A stretch of 64,000 nucleotides of DNA from Mesotaenium endlicherianum. Its lineage: Eukaryota > Streptophyta > Zygnematophyceae > Zygnematales > Mesotaeniaceae. A program made the translations under genes and the position numbers. The stretch lies in the NCBI GenBank assembly GCA_009602735.1, contig WELA01002099.1:182134-246133 (forward strand). The letters run 5' to 3'. The first letter of the stretch is position 1; every line of letters begins with the position of its first letter. The notes beneath the pieces are model-generated. The model searched no databases. It was not told the DNA's origin and worked only from the letters and a program-made list of their open reading frames with translations. Shown in pieces: positions 21,700 through 33,305 of the stretch.

Positions 21700-21825
21700 G
21701 TGGTAAAGAAGCAAGGCACTTTGGTAGCCCAAGAAGATGGCCGATCCTCAAGACCAACAACAAGCTTTTGAAGGAAGCCCTTCCTCCAAGAGACTCTCCT
21801 CCAGCACCGACCCTCCTCCAGCACA
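21700..21825 (+). pseudogene. Start of a family B gag after the LTR
   Basis: A degraded primer site (TGGTAAAGAAGC for TGGTATCGGAGC) is followed by ATG 21737 and a frame starting [17 protein letters not shown], identical to the first residues of B1 gag. Similarity ends after about 30 codons. This remnant and B2 share one LTR, as in tandem elements. Confidence 0.8.
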
Positions 21826-22043
21826 AGCACCTAGAATTTTCTGCTCACTAAGGAGTGTTGTGACCCGCTCAGAAGGAGGCTTTGCGACTTGCTCTGGACA
21901 TACTCTTTATAGACCCCTTGCCTTTCCCCTTAAATCATTTCTCGACCCCTTTGCAAAAGGGCATGTTCAGAAAGTATGCCTAGAATTCCCGCATGCAAAA
22001 CACAGACCCTCCGTTAACATGCGGGCAAGAGCCTCGGTGTTGT
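21826..22043. other. Unassigned spacer
   Basis: I see no gene or repeat here. It joins the family B gag start to the family C gag, which runs on the opposite strand. Confidence 0.5.
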
Positions 22044-23154
22044 TTATCTTGCTAACCTTGGGAGGAGGATCCGATGATCTGGACGGGGTGGCTCCTGCAA
22101 ATAAGGAGTGTTTCTCTTCGGTCCCAATGGGCTAGAATTAGGAAAGGAGGGTGGAGGACGTGAAGGACGAACGAGCTGACGCTTAGACCGTGCGACCGGC
22201 TCCTCTTGTGCTAAAGTCTCAGTGTACCGTATCAGATCACTAACCGTAGTCCACTCTAAACCTGTCACAGGATTTGTGTTAAGACGCATAGCATATACCG
22301 ACTGGAGACCTAGGCGAAAAAGGTGAATTTGAGTACCGCCGTCTGCTGGGATATCAACTATCTGGGCTACCAGAATATGGAACTTATTGACATAAGTCTC
22401 GATGGTGCCCGTCTGCTTTAACTGAAGTAACTTGTCACGAGCCAACTTGGGAGGGTTGTGGCGTCCAAAGGAACTATGTGACGCAGTAGAGTACTTCTCA
22501 AAGGACACGGGACTCCTGTCTTGTGCATGCCACAATTGAGAGGCGTCCCCCTTGAGAAAGGTGGAAGCCATCATGGTTTGGTCAGCGAGAGCGACCTTTG
22601 CGAGCGCAAAGAACGTTTTCAGCTCCTTGAAAAACGACGCACATCAATGCCGGGGCCGTCCTGAAAATTTTCAAGCGGAGAAGGCTTGTATGAAGGCGTT
22701 GGTGCCGCGGCCTGCCTAAGAATGGCGGGCGGAGGGTTGATGTTGCCTCCGGCGTTGAATGTGCCCAGCATTCCCTGGGCAGCCTAAGAAAGGACCAACA
22801 GTACGGTGAGATTCCATAGCAGTACCAAAACGAGTAACTAAATTTGTTAAGTCAACATGACTAGCCTCAGCGAGATTCATGCGGCCTTCTTCTTGACCAA
22901 TCAAAATGTGACAAAGTGCTCGGAGCCAGAGTCATGGTTTGAGTGTCGTTTGTCAAGGGAGTGAAGCGGCCAAGAACACTCGCTTGGACTGAACCCGGCA
23001 AAAGTGGTGCAGCCGGCAAAACTCCGCCGCCGCCCTGAGGGTTGGGAGGAATGTTGATGGTGCCAGCATTGGCGTTGGTCGTCAGGGCAGCAGCATTTGC
23101 GGCTGCAATAGTAGCAGCGGAAGCAGCAACATCGGCACCAGTGTCGGTTTTCAT
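22044..23154 (-). pseudogene. Family C gag remnant
   Basis: On the minus strand an ATG at 23154 opens MKTDTGADVAAS and an alanine/proline-rich N-terminus (to 22867). A broken middle follows (22904-22716), then the retrotransposon-gag core at 22574-22044. The core includes LLQLKQTGTIETYVNKFH and a FRLGLQ motif, the usual signature of Ty3 Gag. Stops separate the parts. It differs from families A, B and D in sequence. The element's pol is absent; similarity is cut by family B sequence on the left. Confidence 0.75.
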
Positions 23155-23452
23155 AGGAAAGCCAAGGTAGCGCCCGAACGCAGAGAAAAAAATTCCCGTC
23201 GGACGACGATAAGCAACCGTATATCAAGCCGATACTGGGATGGGTGACCGCTTGACAATCTGCCCCAGAAACTACGATAAGTGACCGTAGCGCAGGGCAG
23301 CATTGGGATGGGTGACCACTCGGCAATCTATGATAAGCGACCATAGCGCAGGGCAATACTGTGATGGGTGACCGTTCTAATAAAGAATTGCCCCGAAGAC
23401 ATATTTTTCCAAAATATATTTTCCAACCAATTTCCTTGGAGAAACCGAGATT
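23155..23452. other. Family C leader region with three 5S-like modules
   Basis: Non-coding stretch between the family C primer site and gag start. It contains the three 5S-rRNA-like units annotated separately; they read on the plus strand, opposite to the gag. Confidence 0.6.
23209..23373 (+). repeat. Three tandem 5S rRNA-like internal promoter modules
   Basis: Three units carry an A-box-like ATAAGC/TG/A (at 23209, 23277 and 23333) and an exact GATGGGTGACC (23239-23249, 23307-23317, 23363-23373). In all three, 23 bases separate the A-box-like AAGNN from GATGGG, the same spacing as in plant 5S rRNA between TTAAGCG and GATGGGTGACC. After the box, sequences like CTCGGCAATC recall the 5S helix that follows. 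They are not complete 5S genes: the 5' third is missing. They may be a 5S-derived insertion or a retroelement promoter of the kind known in Cassandra elements. Confidence 0.6.
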
Positions 23453-23466
23453 GACTCCAATACCAA
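23453..23466 (-). other. Family C primer-binding site
   Basis: On the minus strand it reads TTGGTATTGGAGTC directly after an LTR-like CTTTACA end. It resembles the initiator tRNA-Met site with a few changes. Confidence 0.5.
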
Positions 23467-23743
23467 TGTAAAGTTTCTGCTTCTCACGAGGATCTTTGCT
23501 TGGTATTCAAGGATATTTCATTATTAGCGAAAAAGAAATAGCAATTACTTCGCAAAAATGGACAATCCTTGTGAAAGCGAAAATGACAACTAAAGTAGAA
23601 TTTCTGCTTGTAAGAGTTGCACTCACAATGACTCTTGCAAGCATATATACTTGCACAACGTGAGGCACTGGAGTGCTTCCAGTCACCACCTAGGGCACTG
23701 GTTCATATTCATCGAAAACAGGCGGAGGGGGATTACCCGTTTG
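23467..23743 (-). repeat. Family C 5' LTR fragment
   Basis: About 277 bp ending in CTTTACA on the minus strand beside the primer site. It has no second copy in the window. It is truncated by the insertion of A3 at 23744. Confidence 0.5.
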
Positions 23744-24462
23744 TGTAATGAATTAGTATATTGGTTGATTCAATATTCATTTAAATATAATAGTTATATA
23801 AGTTCAGCCTGCTGAACATTAGTTACTATTAAGTCTGCTGGATTTTATTAAATCCTCCAATAAACGACTCAGCCGGGGGCAGCAGGCTGAAGTCAACTTA
23901 GGAGAGCTTGCTGACACATTCTTTGACAGCCAGCTGACTTCCGTACTCGGTAGCAGCAAACTGCCTAGATATGCATCTAAGTGTGGTGTGCTAGATGAAT
24001 GGCCAGATGACATCCTTAGGATGAATGGCAATTCAGGATGATGGGAGATGGCGGTGGATTTGGTTAACCGAGGTCCTACCAACGTGGTAAACTCCCGGGT
24101 AGGCGACGCCATCGCACTGGCAGTTGAACAGTAAACTCATTCCATGTACGTATGCTAGGTATTGCTCCGGAGTTCAGCATTCGAAAAGGAGGCCAACTCT
24201 CTTGTACAGCTTACTGAGAGAGATCTGAATCCAAGGCGAGAAGCGATTGTTGTGCACTGTCTCCTAGCCTTCCTTATGTGTGAGTATACTGATTGCATTA
24301 TTGATGCTAGTTTACTTGCATTTGATTTACAATTGTTGTTCACTGCTAGTGTGTTGTCCTCTTGCCGTTTAATCAATTAACGGAAAATCCATAAAGATTA
24401 CTTGCTGATATAAAGATCTTTATTAATTGTTAATCGCCTATTTGGTAAGTCGATTTATTTCA
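23744..24462 (+). repeat. A3 5' LTR
   Basis: LTR-A in plus orientation (719 bp), TGTAATG...TTTCA, followed by the primer site GTCGTATCGGAGC at 24463-24475. The left flank is GTTTG; the matching right flank is lost with the 3' end of A3. Confidence 0.9.
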
Positions 24463-24496
24463 GTCGTATCGGAGCAGTTATCACAGTCTTCTTCGT

Positions 24497-25923
24497 ATGG
24501 TAAGGACAAGGTCTCAAACTAGCAACTCCCTAGACATGGAGAACCAGGATAACGAGAATGTTGAAAACCAGGCGGAAAACCATGTAGCGGGAACCCGTAC
24601 CTATTCTGAAGCAGTGGCAGATACTGCAGCTAGAGAGGCTGCAGATGAGGCAGCCGCTATTGCCGCAGTCGCAGCATAGCAGGCTGAGGAGGAGAGAGCC
24701 AGAATTGAAGTTGAACGATTAGCAAAGGCTGCTGAAGATACAAAATCGAGGGAAGGACAGCCAGCGGACGACTGCACTGTCGAAGAACTTATGGCATCAA
24801 GGGCCAATGTTTTGAACCCACCTCCTGCTGTACAACTCAATGTGCCCCTAGGTCAAATTTGTGACCGGCTGAATGCGGCAAGAATTGCTGCTGCAGGAGC
24901 GAGAGGGACTGTTGAGGACACAAGTCAGCGAATGGATGCCGCTCCTACAGCTGCATTTGCTAGACTCCCATCTCAGAATGTGGATCTGGGAGCTTTGTTC
25001 GTGCAAATGCAATCACAAATGGCGAGCATGTATCAGTCCCAACAGCAGGACAAAAGAATCATAATGTCTCTACTGCGAGATCGAGACCAACTGGGTTCTC
25101 AAACCATGGGTGGTGGTGGCAGAGGGCCTAGTAAGCCCAAGCCGAAACCTCCCCAGGAATATGATCCTGAGGGTAACAAAAAGTATTACCTGATCAAGTT
25201 TCTCGCTGATGTTGAGCAGTGGCTGGAGAACTACCCAGAACTGCAAGATCACGAGAACGTCAGGCACACTGGTGCTCTACTAAAGGCAGCGCAGCAGACT
25301 GGTGGCTATACTGGAAAGGAGAGCGCAAGGCTCAACAACTCGGTGACCCTGCTTGGGTAGAGTTTGTCGAGAAACTGCATGAGAAGTTTGATGTGATCAA
25401 TCAGCAGGAGAAAGCTATCTTTGCGAGGATCTCCTTGACACTGAAGCAGACCACTTCAGTTGCTGAGTTTGCTCAAAATTTCCAGGAGAACATGATGAAG
25501 CAACCAGACTTGCCAGAGCGATATAGGATAGCATACTTCAGGTCTGGCTTGAAATCCGAAGTTTTTGGTCATTTTGCTAAAGAGAAGTATGAGAAGTTGG
25601 CTGACTTGATCCAGGATCCTGATGCCTGGGATCAGCAGCAGTTCAATCACAAGCGCCAGAGTAATGCTTTGGTGTCTAAGGTTGTCAAAAAGCCCCACAG
25701 TTCCTACAATGCAATTGAAGGAGACCAGGCTGAGGATGATCAGGGTGATGGATATGAGTATGACTATATTGCCATACAGTCTAGAGGTAGAGGTGGTTTC
25801 CCTCGAGGCGACTATGGAAGAGGTGGTGGTAGGACTTAGCCGAGACCAGCCTCAGCAAAATCGATTTGCTTCCATTGCCAGCAGCCAGGTCACTTCAGAG
25901 AGCAGTGTCCAGACAAGCACCTC
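24497..25923 (+). pseudogene. A3 gag, broken
   Basis: The frame starts at ATG 24497 (MVRTRSQTSN) and carries the acidic alanine-rich N-terminus, the retrotransposon-gag core (25219-25650), an RG-rich stretch and the zinc knuckle CFHCQQPGHFREQC near 25870-25910 (complete CX2CX4HX4C). It is broken by TAG at 24677 (CAG elsewhere), a one-base deletion near 25285 and TAG at 25837. Gag packages the RNA and forms the particle in active relatives. Confidence 0.9.
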
Positions 25924-28803
25924 CCAAAGGTCGAGAGAAAAGACCAGCCTTTAAAAAGACAGCACAGTCAGTAGTCCAGTCTACTGACTGTGAGGATGCT
26001 AGAGATAGTGAGTCGTCACTAGCTGCCCTCGTAGCAGGTATTATGGGTCCTGCTGAATTGGATTCACTATGCATGCCTGACAACCAGATGAAGGAGACTA
26101 TCAGCAATTTAGATCTCCAGAGAGTGCACCCTCTGGATGATCTTGTTCCACCTGATGTCCAACATTTCTTTGCTAAGTCAGGAGAACAATGCAAAAGTCA
26201 GGAAAAGACAGTCCCCCCTATCCTAATGCATTGCATGATTGCAGGTAGGAAGGTGAGGGCATTTGTTGAAGGAGGGGCGTCACATACTTTCATCCATAAG
26301 GACTTAGTTAAGTGGCTAAGGCTGCCTACTGTCACCCAAGGGAATAGAAAAATATTCCTTGGAGATGCCTCAAATATCCCGGGAGGAATTGTAACCAAGC
26401 CTATTGAGGTCCAGTTAGGTTCTGGCATTGCAGTTCTAATTGATACGCTTACATTTGAGGTACTCAACACTGGCTTTTATGATCTCGTGCTAGGCTGGTT
26501 CTGGCTTAATAGACATCAAGCTGAAGTGTGTTGGAGCAGAGGTACAGTTAAAGTGAGAGGAGCCAGTGATGGGCAGATTAACTTGGCACCCACCAGTGCT
26601 CTTCCTCTTGTCCTGCATGGATGGCAAATGAAGGAAAAGAAGAGGCTTCCAGGAGGATGCAAATTGCTGAATGTAATGGAGTTCATCAACAGCTGGAACC
26701 AGAAGGAAGACAGAATGTTCTGTCTGCTGCTAAAAGGGGTACCTCCTTGACCTGAAGAAGTGGTTGAGAAAAAGGTAAGCCCTCCGGAGCACCCAACTGC
26801 TGCAAAAATAGTTGCTCAGTACACTGATGTTTTTAATATGCCTCCAGGACTACCTCTTAAGAGGGAAGTGGATCACAGGATTGATTTATTACCTGGGAGT
26901 CAGCCACCTTGGCAACGCACTTATGGCTTGTCTTATGTGGAGAGCGAGGAGTTGAAAACACAGATCGCAGAGCTTGAGGAAAATGGTTATATTTCCCCTA
27001 GTAAATCACCTTATGGCGCACCCATTCTCTTTGTTAAGAAAAAGGATGGGAGTATGCGGATGTGCGTTGATTACAGAGCTCTTAACAGAATTTTAGTAAA
27101 GAACAAGTATGCTTTATCCAGAATCGAGGACTTGCTCGATACCCTGTCTGGTGCTAAGGTGTTCAGCAAGATAGATCTCAAGAGTGGTTATCATCAAATC
27201 AGAATTGCTAAAGGGGATGAACACAAGACTGCCTTTCGCACACGTTATGGACACTATAAGTTCAATGTGATGCCATTTGGACTGACTAATGCTCCTGCAA
27301 CCTTCATGGGTGCTATGAATGACATGTTCAGACCTTACCGGGATAAGTTTGTGCAAGTCTTTCAAGATGATATAATAATTTTCTCTAAGGATGAAGCTCA
27401 ACATGCTGAACAGTTAAAGACAGTTATGGACACTCTGAGAAGGAACGAGTTGTATGCTAAAACGAGCAAGTGCGATTCCTTCAAAGATAGTATTAAATTC
27501 TTAGGCCATGTTGTCAGCAAAGAGGGCATCAGTGTGGATCCTAAGAAAGTCCAGACCATAAGGGACTGGCCTATACCACAATCCGTCTCCGAAGTTAGAT
27601 TCTTCCTTGGGTTGGCTAACTACTATAGGAGATTTATTGAGAATTATTCTACAAAGGCCAGTAAACTGATTGACCTTACCAAGAAAGACATAGGGTATGT
27701 GTGGAGGGAAGAGCAGCGACTGCTTTCCAGACCCTTAAAGGTGCTCTTTGTTCTGCCCTAGTGCTAGCCGTGTATGACCCCAGCAAACCTGTGCAGGTGG
27801 TTACTGATGCCTCTGACTTTGCCATGGGTGCTATTTTGTTGCAGCCTGCTGACAAAACCACAAAGGATGGTAAGGTAAAGCAGGAGTGGCATCCTGTGTT
27901 GTATGAGTCTATGAAATTTAATCCAGCTGAGATTAATTACTCAGTGCATGACAAAGAGCTGCTAGCAATCATTCATGTGCTCAAACAGTGGAGAGCATAT
28001 TTACATGGTAAGGCGTTTAAGGTGATGACAGATCATCTAGCTCTGACTCACTTTTGGAAGAAGTCCAAGCTGTCGAGGAGGGAGAACCGCTGGAGCCAGA
28101 TGCTGGAGCAGTTTCAAGTCCAGATTGACTACAAACCAAGGAAGTTGGATCCTGCTGATGCACTCTCTAGAAGACCTGACTTGCAAGAAAGGAACTTTAG
28201 TCAGCATGCTGTAGATAAAGTCCTGTGTGCACTCACTTCACTAAAGGTGAAAAAGTCCTTCCTTGAACAACTTAGGAAAGCCTACCTTTCTGACCCAACA
28301 TTGGAGCCCAGCCCCACTGATGGTGTGTGTCCTGCTACTGCACTCGGGTATAGACTTAAGGGTGGGGTCTGGGTAACTGAAACCACTTCAGGCAGGCTAA
28401 AGCTGGTCATTCCTAATCACTTGGAAATAAGGTCCCTTTTACTGAGTCAAGCACATGACAGTTTACTGGGTGGGAATTTGGGGCAGGCTAAAACTGTTGG
28501 CAAATTGGCAAAACATTATCATTGGGAGGAATAACCTCGGGAGGTCTTGAAATATGTTAAGTACTGTGACCAGTGCCAAAGGAATAAGTCTAGGTACACA
28601 CCACCGGGGGGGCTCTTACAACCGCTGCCCATCCCAGCTGGCCGCTGGGAAACAATATCCATGGACTGGGTGGTAACACTACCAAGAACTGCCAATGGGC
28701 ATGATTTGATACTGGTAGTAGTGGATAAACTGACAAAAATAATCATCTTCATCCCCACAACTGCAAAAGTAACTGCACTCGAAACAGCGAGACAATTCTA
28801 CAA
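25924..28803 (+). pseudogene. A3 pol: protease, RT, RNase H, integrase start
   Basis: Protease at 26215-26600 has FVEGGASHTF, with glutamate where A4 has the catalytic aspartate. RT occupies 26760-27715, with [26 protein letters not shown] and a catalytic motif [10 protein letters not shown] (A4 and A5 have FLDD). A frameshift near 27715 leads into RNase H (27760-28200, [15 protein letters not shown] and MTDHLALTHF). The integrase H2C2 region ends at TAA 28532, and the start of the integrase core (MDWVVTLPRTANGHD) follows. The copy is cut at 28803 by the remnant of A4's LTR. Several stops make it non-functional. Confidence 0.9.
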
Positions 28804-29729
28804 TGTAATGAATCATAATGTCTCTACTGCGGGACAGAGACCAACTGGGGTCTCAAACCACTAGTGGTGGTGGCCGAGGGCCTAGTAAGACCAAGCCAAA
28901 ACCTCCCCAGGAATATGATCCTGAGGGAAACAGAAAATATTACCTTATCAAGTTTCTCGCGGATGTTGAGCAGTGGCTGGAGAACTACCCAGAACTGCAA
29001 GATTACGAGAAGGTCAGGCACACCGGTGCGCTACTGAAAGGCAGTGCCGCAGACTGGTGGCTTTACTGGAAAGGAGAGCGTAAGGCTCGGCAACTCGGGG
29101 ACCCTACGTGGGTAGAGTTTGTGGAGAAGTTGCATGAGAAATTTGATGTCATCAACCAGCAGGAGAAAGATATCTATGCGATGATCTCCCTGACACTGAA
29201 GCAGACCACTTCAGTTGGTGAGTTTGCTCAAAAGTTCCAGGAGAACATGATGAAGCAGCCAGACTTGCCAGAACGGTATAGGATAGCATATTACAGATAT
29301 GGTTTGAAATCCGAAGTCTCTGGTCATTTCGCTGAGAAGAAGTATGAGAAACTGGCTGACTTGATCCAAGATGCTGATGCCTGGGATCAGCAGCAGTTCA
29401 ATCACAAGCGCCAGAGTAGTGCTTTGGTGTCTAAGATTGTCAAAAATCCCCACGGTTCCTACAATGCAATTGTAGGAGACCAGGCTGAGGATGATCAGGG
29501 TGATGGATATGAGTATGACTATATTGCCATACAGTCTAGAGGTAGAGGTGGTTTCCCTCGAGGCGGCTATGGAAGAGGTGGTGGTAGGACTAAGCCGAGA
29601 CCAGCCTCAGCAAAATCGATTTGCTTCCATTGCCAGCAGCCAGGTCACTTCAGAGAGCAGTGTCCAGACAAGCACCTCCCAAAGGTCGAGAGAAAAGACC
29701 AGCCTTTAAAAGACAGCAACAGTCAGTAA
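28804..29729 (+). pseudogene. A4 truncated 5' end and gag
   Basis: The first 12 bases, TGTAATGAATCA, are the start of an LTR-A. The next bases already belong to the middle of gag (MSLLRDRDQLGSQ). The six-base overlap GAATCA is present in both, so most of the LTR and the first roughly 190 codons of gag were lost by a microhomology deletion. From there gag is open to its stop at 29727, with the gag core and an intact zinc knuckle (CFHCQQPGHFREQC). This is the best-preserved zinc knuckle of the family here. Confidence 0.9.
29705..29711 (+). promoter_or_regulatory. Family A gag-pol -1 frameshift heptamer
   Basis: T TTA AAA in the gag frame, six codons including the stop before the end of gag. 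The pol frame (from about 29621) is exactly one base back and continues as AFKRQQQS. This fits programmed -1 slippage (X XXY YYZ), which sets the Gag to Gag-Pol ratio in active elements. Confidence 0.6.
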
Positions 29730-32585
29730 TCCAGTCTACTGACTGTGAGGATGCTAGAGATAGTGAGTCGTCACTAGCTGCCCTCGTAGCAGGTATTATG
29801 GGTCCTGCTGAACTGGATTCACTATGCATGCCTGACAACCAGATAAAGGAGACCATCAGCAATATAGACGTCCAGAGAGTGCACACTCTGGATGCTCTTG
29901 TTCCACCTGATGTCCAACATTTCTTTGCTACGTCAGGAGAACAATGCGAAAGTCAGGAAAAGACAGTCCCCCCTATCCTACTGCATTGCATGATTGCAGG
30001 TAGGAAGGTGAGGGCATTTGTTGACGGAGGGGCGTCACATACTTTTATCCACAAGGACTTAGTTAAGCGGCTAAGGCTGCCTACTGTCACCCAAGGGAAT
30101 AGAAAAATATTCCTTGGAGATGCCTCAAGTATCCCGGGAGGAGTTATAACCAAGCCTATTGAGGTCCAGTTAGGTTCTGGCATTGCAATTCTAACTGAAA
30201 CGCTTACATTTGAGGTACTCAACACTGGCTTTTATGATCTCGTACTAGGCAGGTCCTGGCTTAATAGACATCAAGCTGAAGTGTGTTGGAGCAGAGGTAC
30301 AGTTAAAGTGAGAGGAGCCAGTGATGGGCAGACTTATTTGGCACCCACCAGTGCTCTTCCTCTTGTCCTGCATGGATGGCAAATGAAGGAAAAGAAGAGG
30401 CTTCCAAAAGGATGCAAGATGCTAAATGCAATGGAGTTCGTCAAAAGCTGGAACCAGAAGGAAAACATAATGTTCTGTCTGTTGCTAAGAGAGGTACCTC
30501 CTCAACCTGAAGAAGTTGTGGAGAAAAAGGTAAGCCCTCCGGAGCACCCTACTGCTGCAAAGATTGTTGCTCAGCATACAAATGTATTAATATGCCTTCA
30601 GGACTACCCCCTAAGAGAGAAGTAGATCATAGGATTGATTTATTACCTGGGAGTCAGCCACCCTGGCAACGCACTTATGACTTGTCTTATGTGGAGTGCG
30701 AGGAGTTGAAAACACAGATCGCAGAGCTTGAGGAAAATGGTTATATTTCCCCCAGTAAATCACCTTATGGCGCACCCATCCTGTTTGTTAAGAAAAAGGA
30801 TGGCAGTATGCGGATGTGTGTGGATTACAGTAAAGAACAAGTATGCTTTACCGAGAATCGAGGACTTGCTTGATACCCTGTCTGGTGCTAAGGTGTTCAG
30901 TAAGATAGATCTCTAGAGTGGTTATCATCAAATCAGAATTGCTGAGGGGGATGAACACAAGACTGCCTTCCGCACACGTTATGGACACTATGAGTTCAAC
31001 GTGATGCCATTTGGACTAATTAATGCCCTTGCGACCTTCATGGGTGCTATGAATGACATTTTCAGACCTTATTTGGATAAGTTTGTGCAAGTTTTCTTGG
31101 ATGATATTTTAATTTCCTCAAAAGATGAAGGTCAGCACGCTAAACACTTGAACACAGTCATGGCCACTCTTAGAAAAAATCATTTATATGCTAATATGAG
31201 CAAGTGTGATTTCTTTAAAGAAAGCATTGAATTCTTAGGCCACGTCGTCAGTAAAGCAGGCATCAATGTGGATCCTAAGAAAGTCCAGACCATAAGGGAC
31301 TGGCCAATACCACAGTCTGTCTCTGAAGTTAGATCCTTCCTCGGGTTGGCTAACTACTATAGGAGATTTATTGAGAATTATTTTACAAAGGCCAGTAAAT
31401 TGACTGACCTTACTAAAAAGGACATAGGGTATGTGTGGGGGGAAGAGCAGCAGGGTGCCTTCCAGACCCTTAAAAATGCTCTTTGTTTTGCCTCGGTGCT
31501 AGCCGTGTATGAACCCAGCAAACCGGTGCAGGTGGTTACTGACGCCTCTGACTTTGCCATGGGTGCTATTTTGTTGCAGCCTGCTGACAAAACCACCGAG
31601 GATGGTAAGGTACGACAGGAGTGGCATCCTGTGTTGTATGAGTCTATGAAATTTAATTCAGCGGAGATTAATTACTCAGTGCATGATAAAGAGCTGCTAG
31701 CTATCATTCATGTGCTCAAACAATGGAGAGCATACTTACATGGTAAAGCTTTTAAGTGATTACAGATCATCTATCTCTGACTCACTTTCAAAAAAAGTCC
31801 AAGCTGTCGAGGAGGGAGAACCGCTGGAGCTAGATGCTGGAGCAGTTCCAAGTCCAGATCGACTACAAACCAGGGAAGTTGAATCCTGCTGATGCACTCT
31901 CTAGAAGACCTGACTTGCAAGAAAGGAACTTTAGTCAGCATGCTGTCGATAAAGTCATCTGTGCAATCACTTCACGAAAGGTGACAAAGTCCTTTCTTGA
32001 ACAACTTAGGAAAGCCTACCTTTCTGACCCAACATTTGAGCCCAGCCCCACGGATGGTTTGTGTCCTGCTACTGCACTCGGGTACCGGCTTAAAGGAGGG
32101 GTCTGTGTGACTGAAACCACTTCAGGGAGGCTGAAGCTGGTCATTCCTAATCACTTGGAAATAAGGTCTCTCTTACTGAGTCAAGCGCATGACGGTCTTC
32201 TGGGTGGACATTTGGGGCAGGCCAAAACTGTTGGCAAACTGGCAAAACATTATCATTGGGAGGGGTTACCCCGAGAGGTCTTGAAATATCTGAAGTCCTG
32301 TGATCAGTGTCAGAGAAGTAAGTCTCGGCAGACACCACCGGGAGGTCTCTTGCAACCACTGCCCATCCCAGCTGGACGCAGGGAAACTATATCCATGGAC
32401 TGGGTGGTCTCACTACCAAGAACTGCCAATGGGCATGATTCAATACTGGTAGTCGTGGATAAACTGACAAAAATGGTCATTTTTATCCCCACCACTGTCA
32501 AAGTAACTGCACTCAAAACAGCGAAACAGTTCCACAACCATGTAGGATGCCAACATGGGCTCCCTTCTAATATCATCTCAGACAG
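29712..32585 (+). pseudogene. A4 pol: protease, RT, RNase H, integrase N-terminal half
   Basis: Protease (about 29985-30330) keeps FVDGGASHTF and is open. RT starts near 30592 but loses about 18 bases at 30828 (after CVDY), shifting the frame, and has a TAG at 30914. The catalytic region [10 protein letters not shown] is present near 31100. RNase H runs from about 31530 with [15 protein letters not shown] and breaks at 31757. The integrase zinc-binding region (32140-32330) and the first catalytic aspartate (MDWVVSLPRTANGHD) are intact, up to a solo LTR at 32586. Confidence 0.9.
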
Positions 32586-33305
32586 TGAAATGAATCGACT
32601 TACCAAATAGGCGATTAACAATTAATAAAGATCTTTATATCAGCAAGTAATCTTTATGGTATTTCCGTTAACTCGTTAAACGGCAAAGGACAATACACTA
32701 GCAGGGAATACTACTCGTCAGTCAAAAGAGAGTAAACTAGCATCCATAATGCAAATCAGTAAACTCATACATAAGCAAGGTTAGAAGACAGTGCGTATCA
32801 ATGGCTTCTCGCCTTGGATTCAGATCTCTCTCAGTAAGCTGTACAAGAGAGTTGGCCTCGTTTCCGAATGCCGAACTCGAGAGCAATGCCTAGCGTATGT
32901 ACATGGAATGAGTTTACTGTTCAACGGTCAGTGCGATGGCACCGCCTACCCGGGAGTTAACCACGTTGGTAGGACCTCGGTTAACCAAATCCACCGCCAT
33001 CTCCCATCATCCCGAATAGCCATCCATCATAGGGATGTCATCTGGCCATTCATCTAGCATATCGCACTTAGATGCATATCAAGGCAGTTCGCTGCTACCG
33101 AGTACGGAAGTCAGCTGGCTGTCAAAGAATGTGTCAGCAAGCTGACTTATATGGACTTTCAGCCTGCTGCTTTCCACTGCGTCAGCAAACTGATAATTAT
33201 GTAAAGTCCAGCAGACTGACTATTAAGTAAAGTTCAGCAAGCTGAACTTAATGAACTATTATATTTAAATGAATATTATATCTACTAATATACTGATTCA
33301 TTACA
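32586..33305 (-). mobile_element. Solo LTR of family A
   Basis: A 720-bp LTR-A in minus orientation with a perfect target duplication GACAG (32581-32585 and 33306-33310). It lies inside the A4 integrase, within the SD(R)D segment, and splits it. No internal region remains. Confidence 0.93.

Noticed and set aside
23209-23373. A true 5S rRNA gene
   Set aside because: The 5' third of 5S is missing and the units are only about 56-68 bp apart, so these are 5S-like fragments, not genes.
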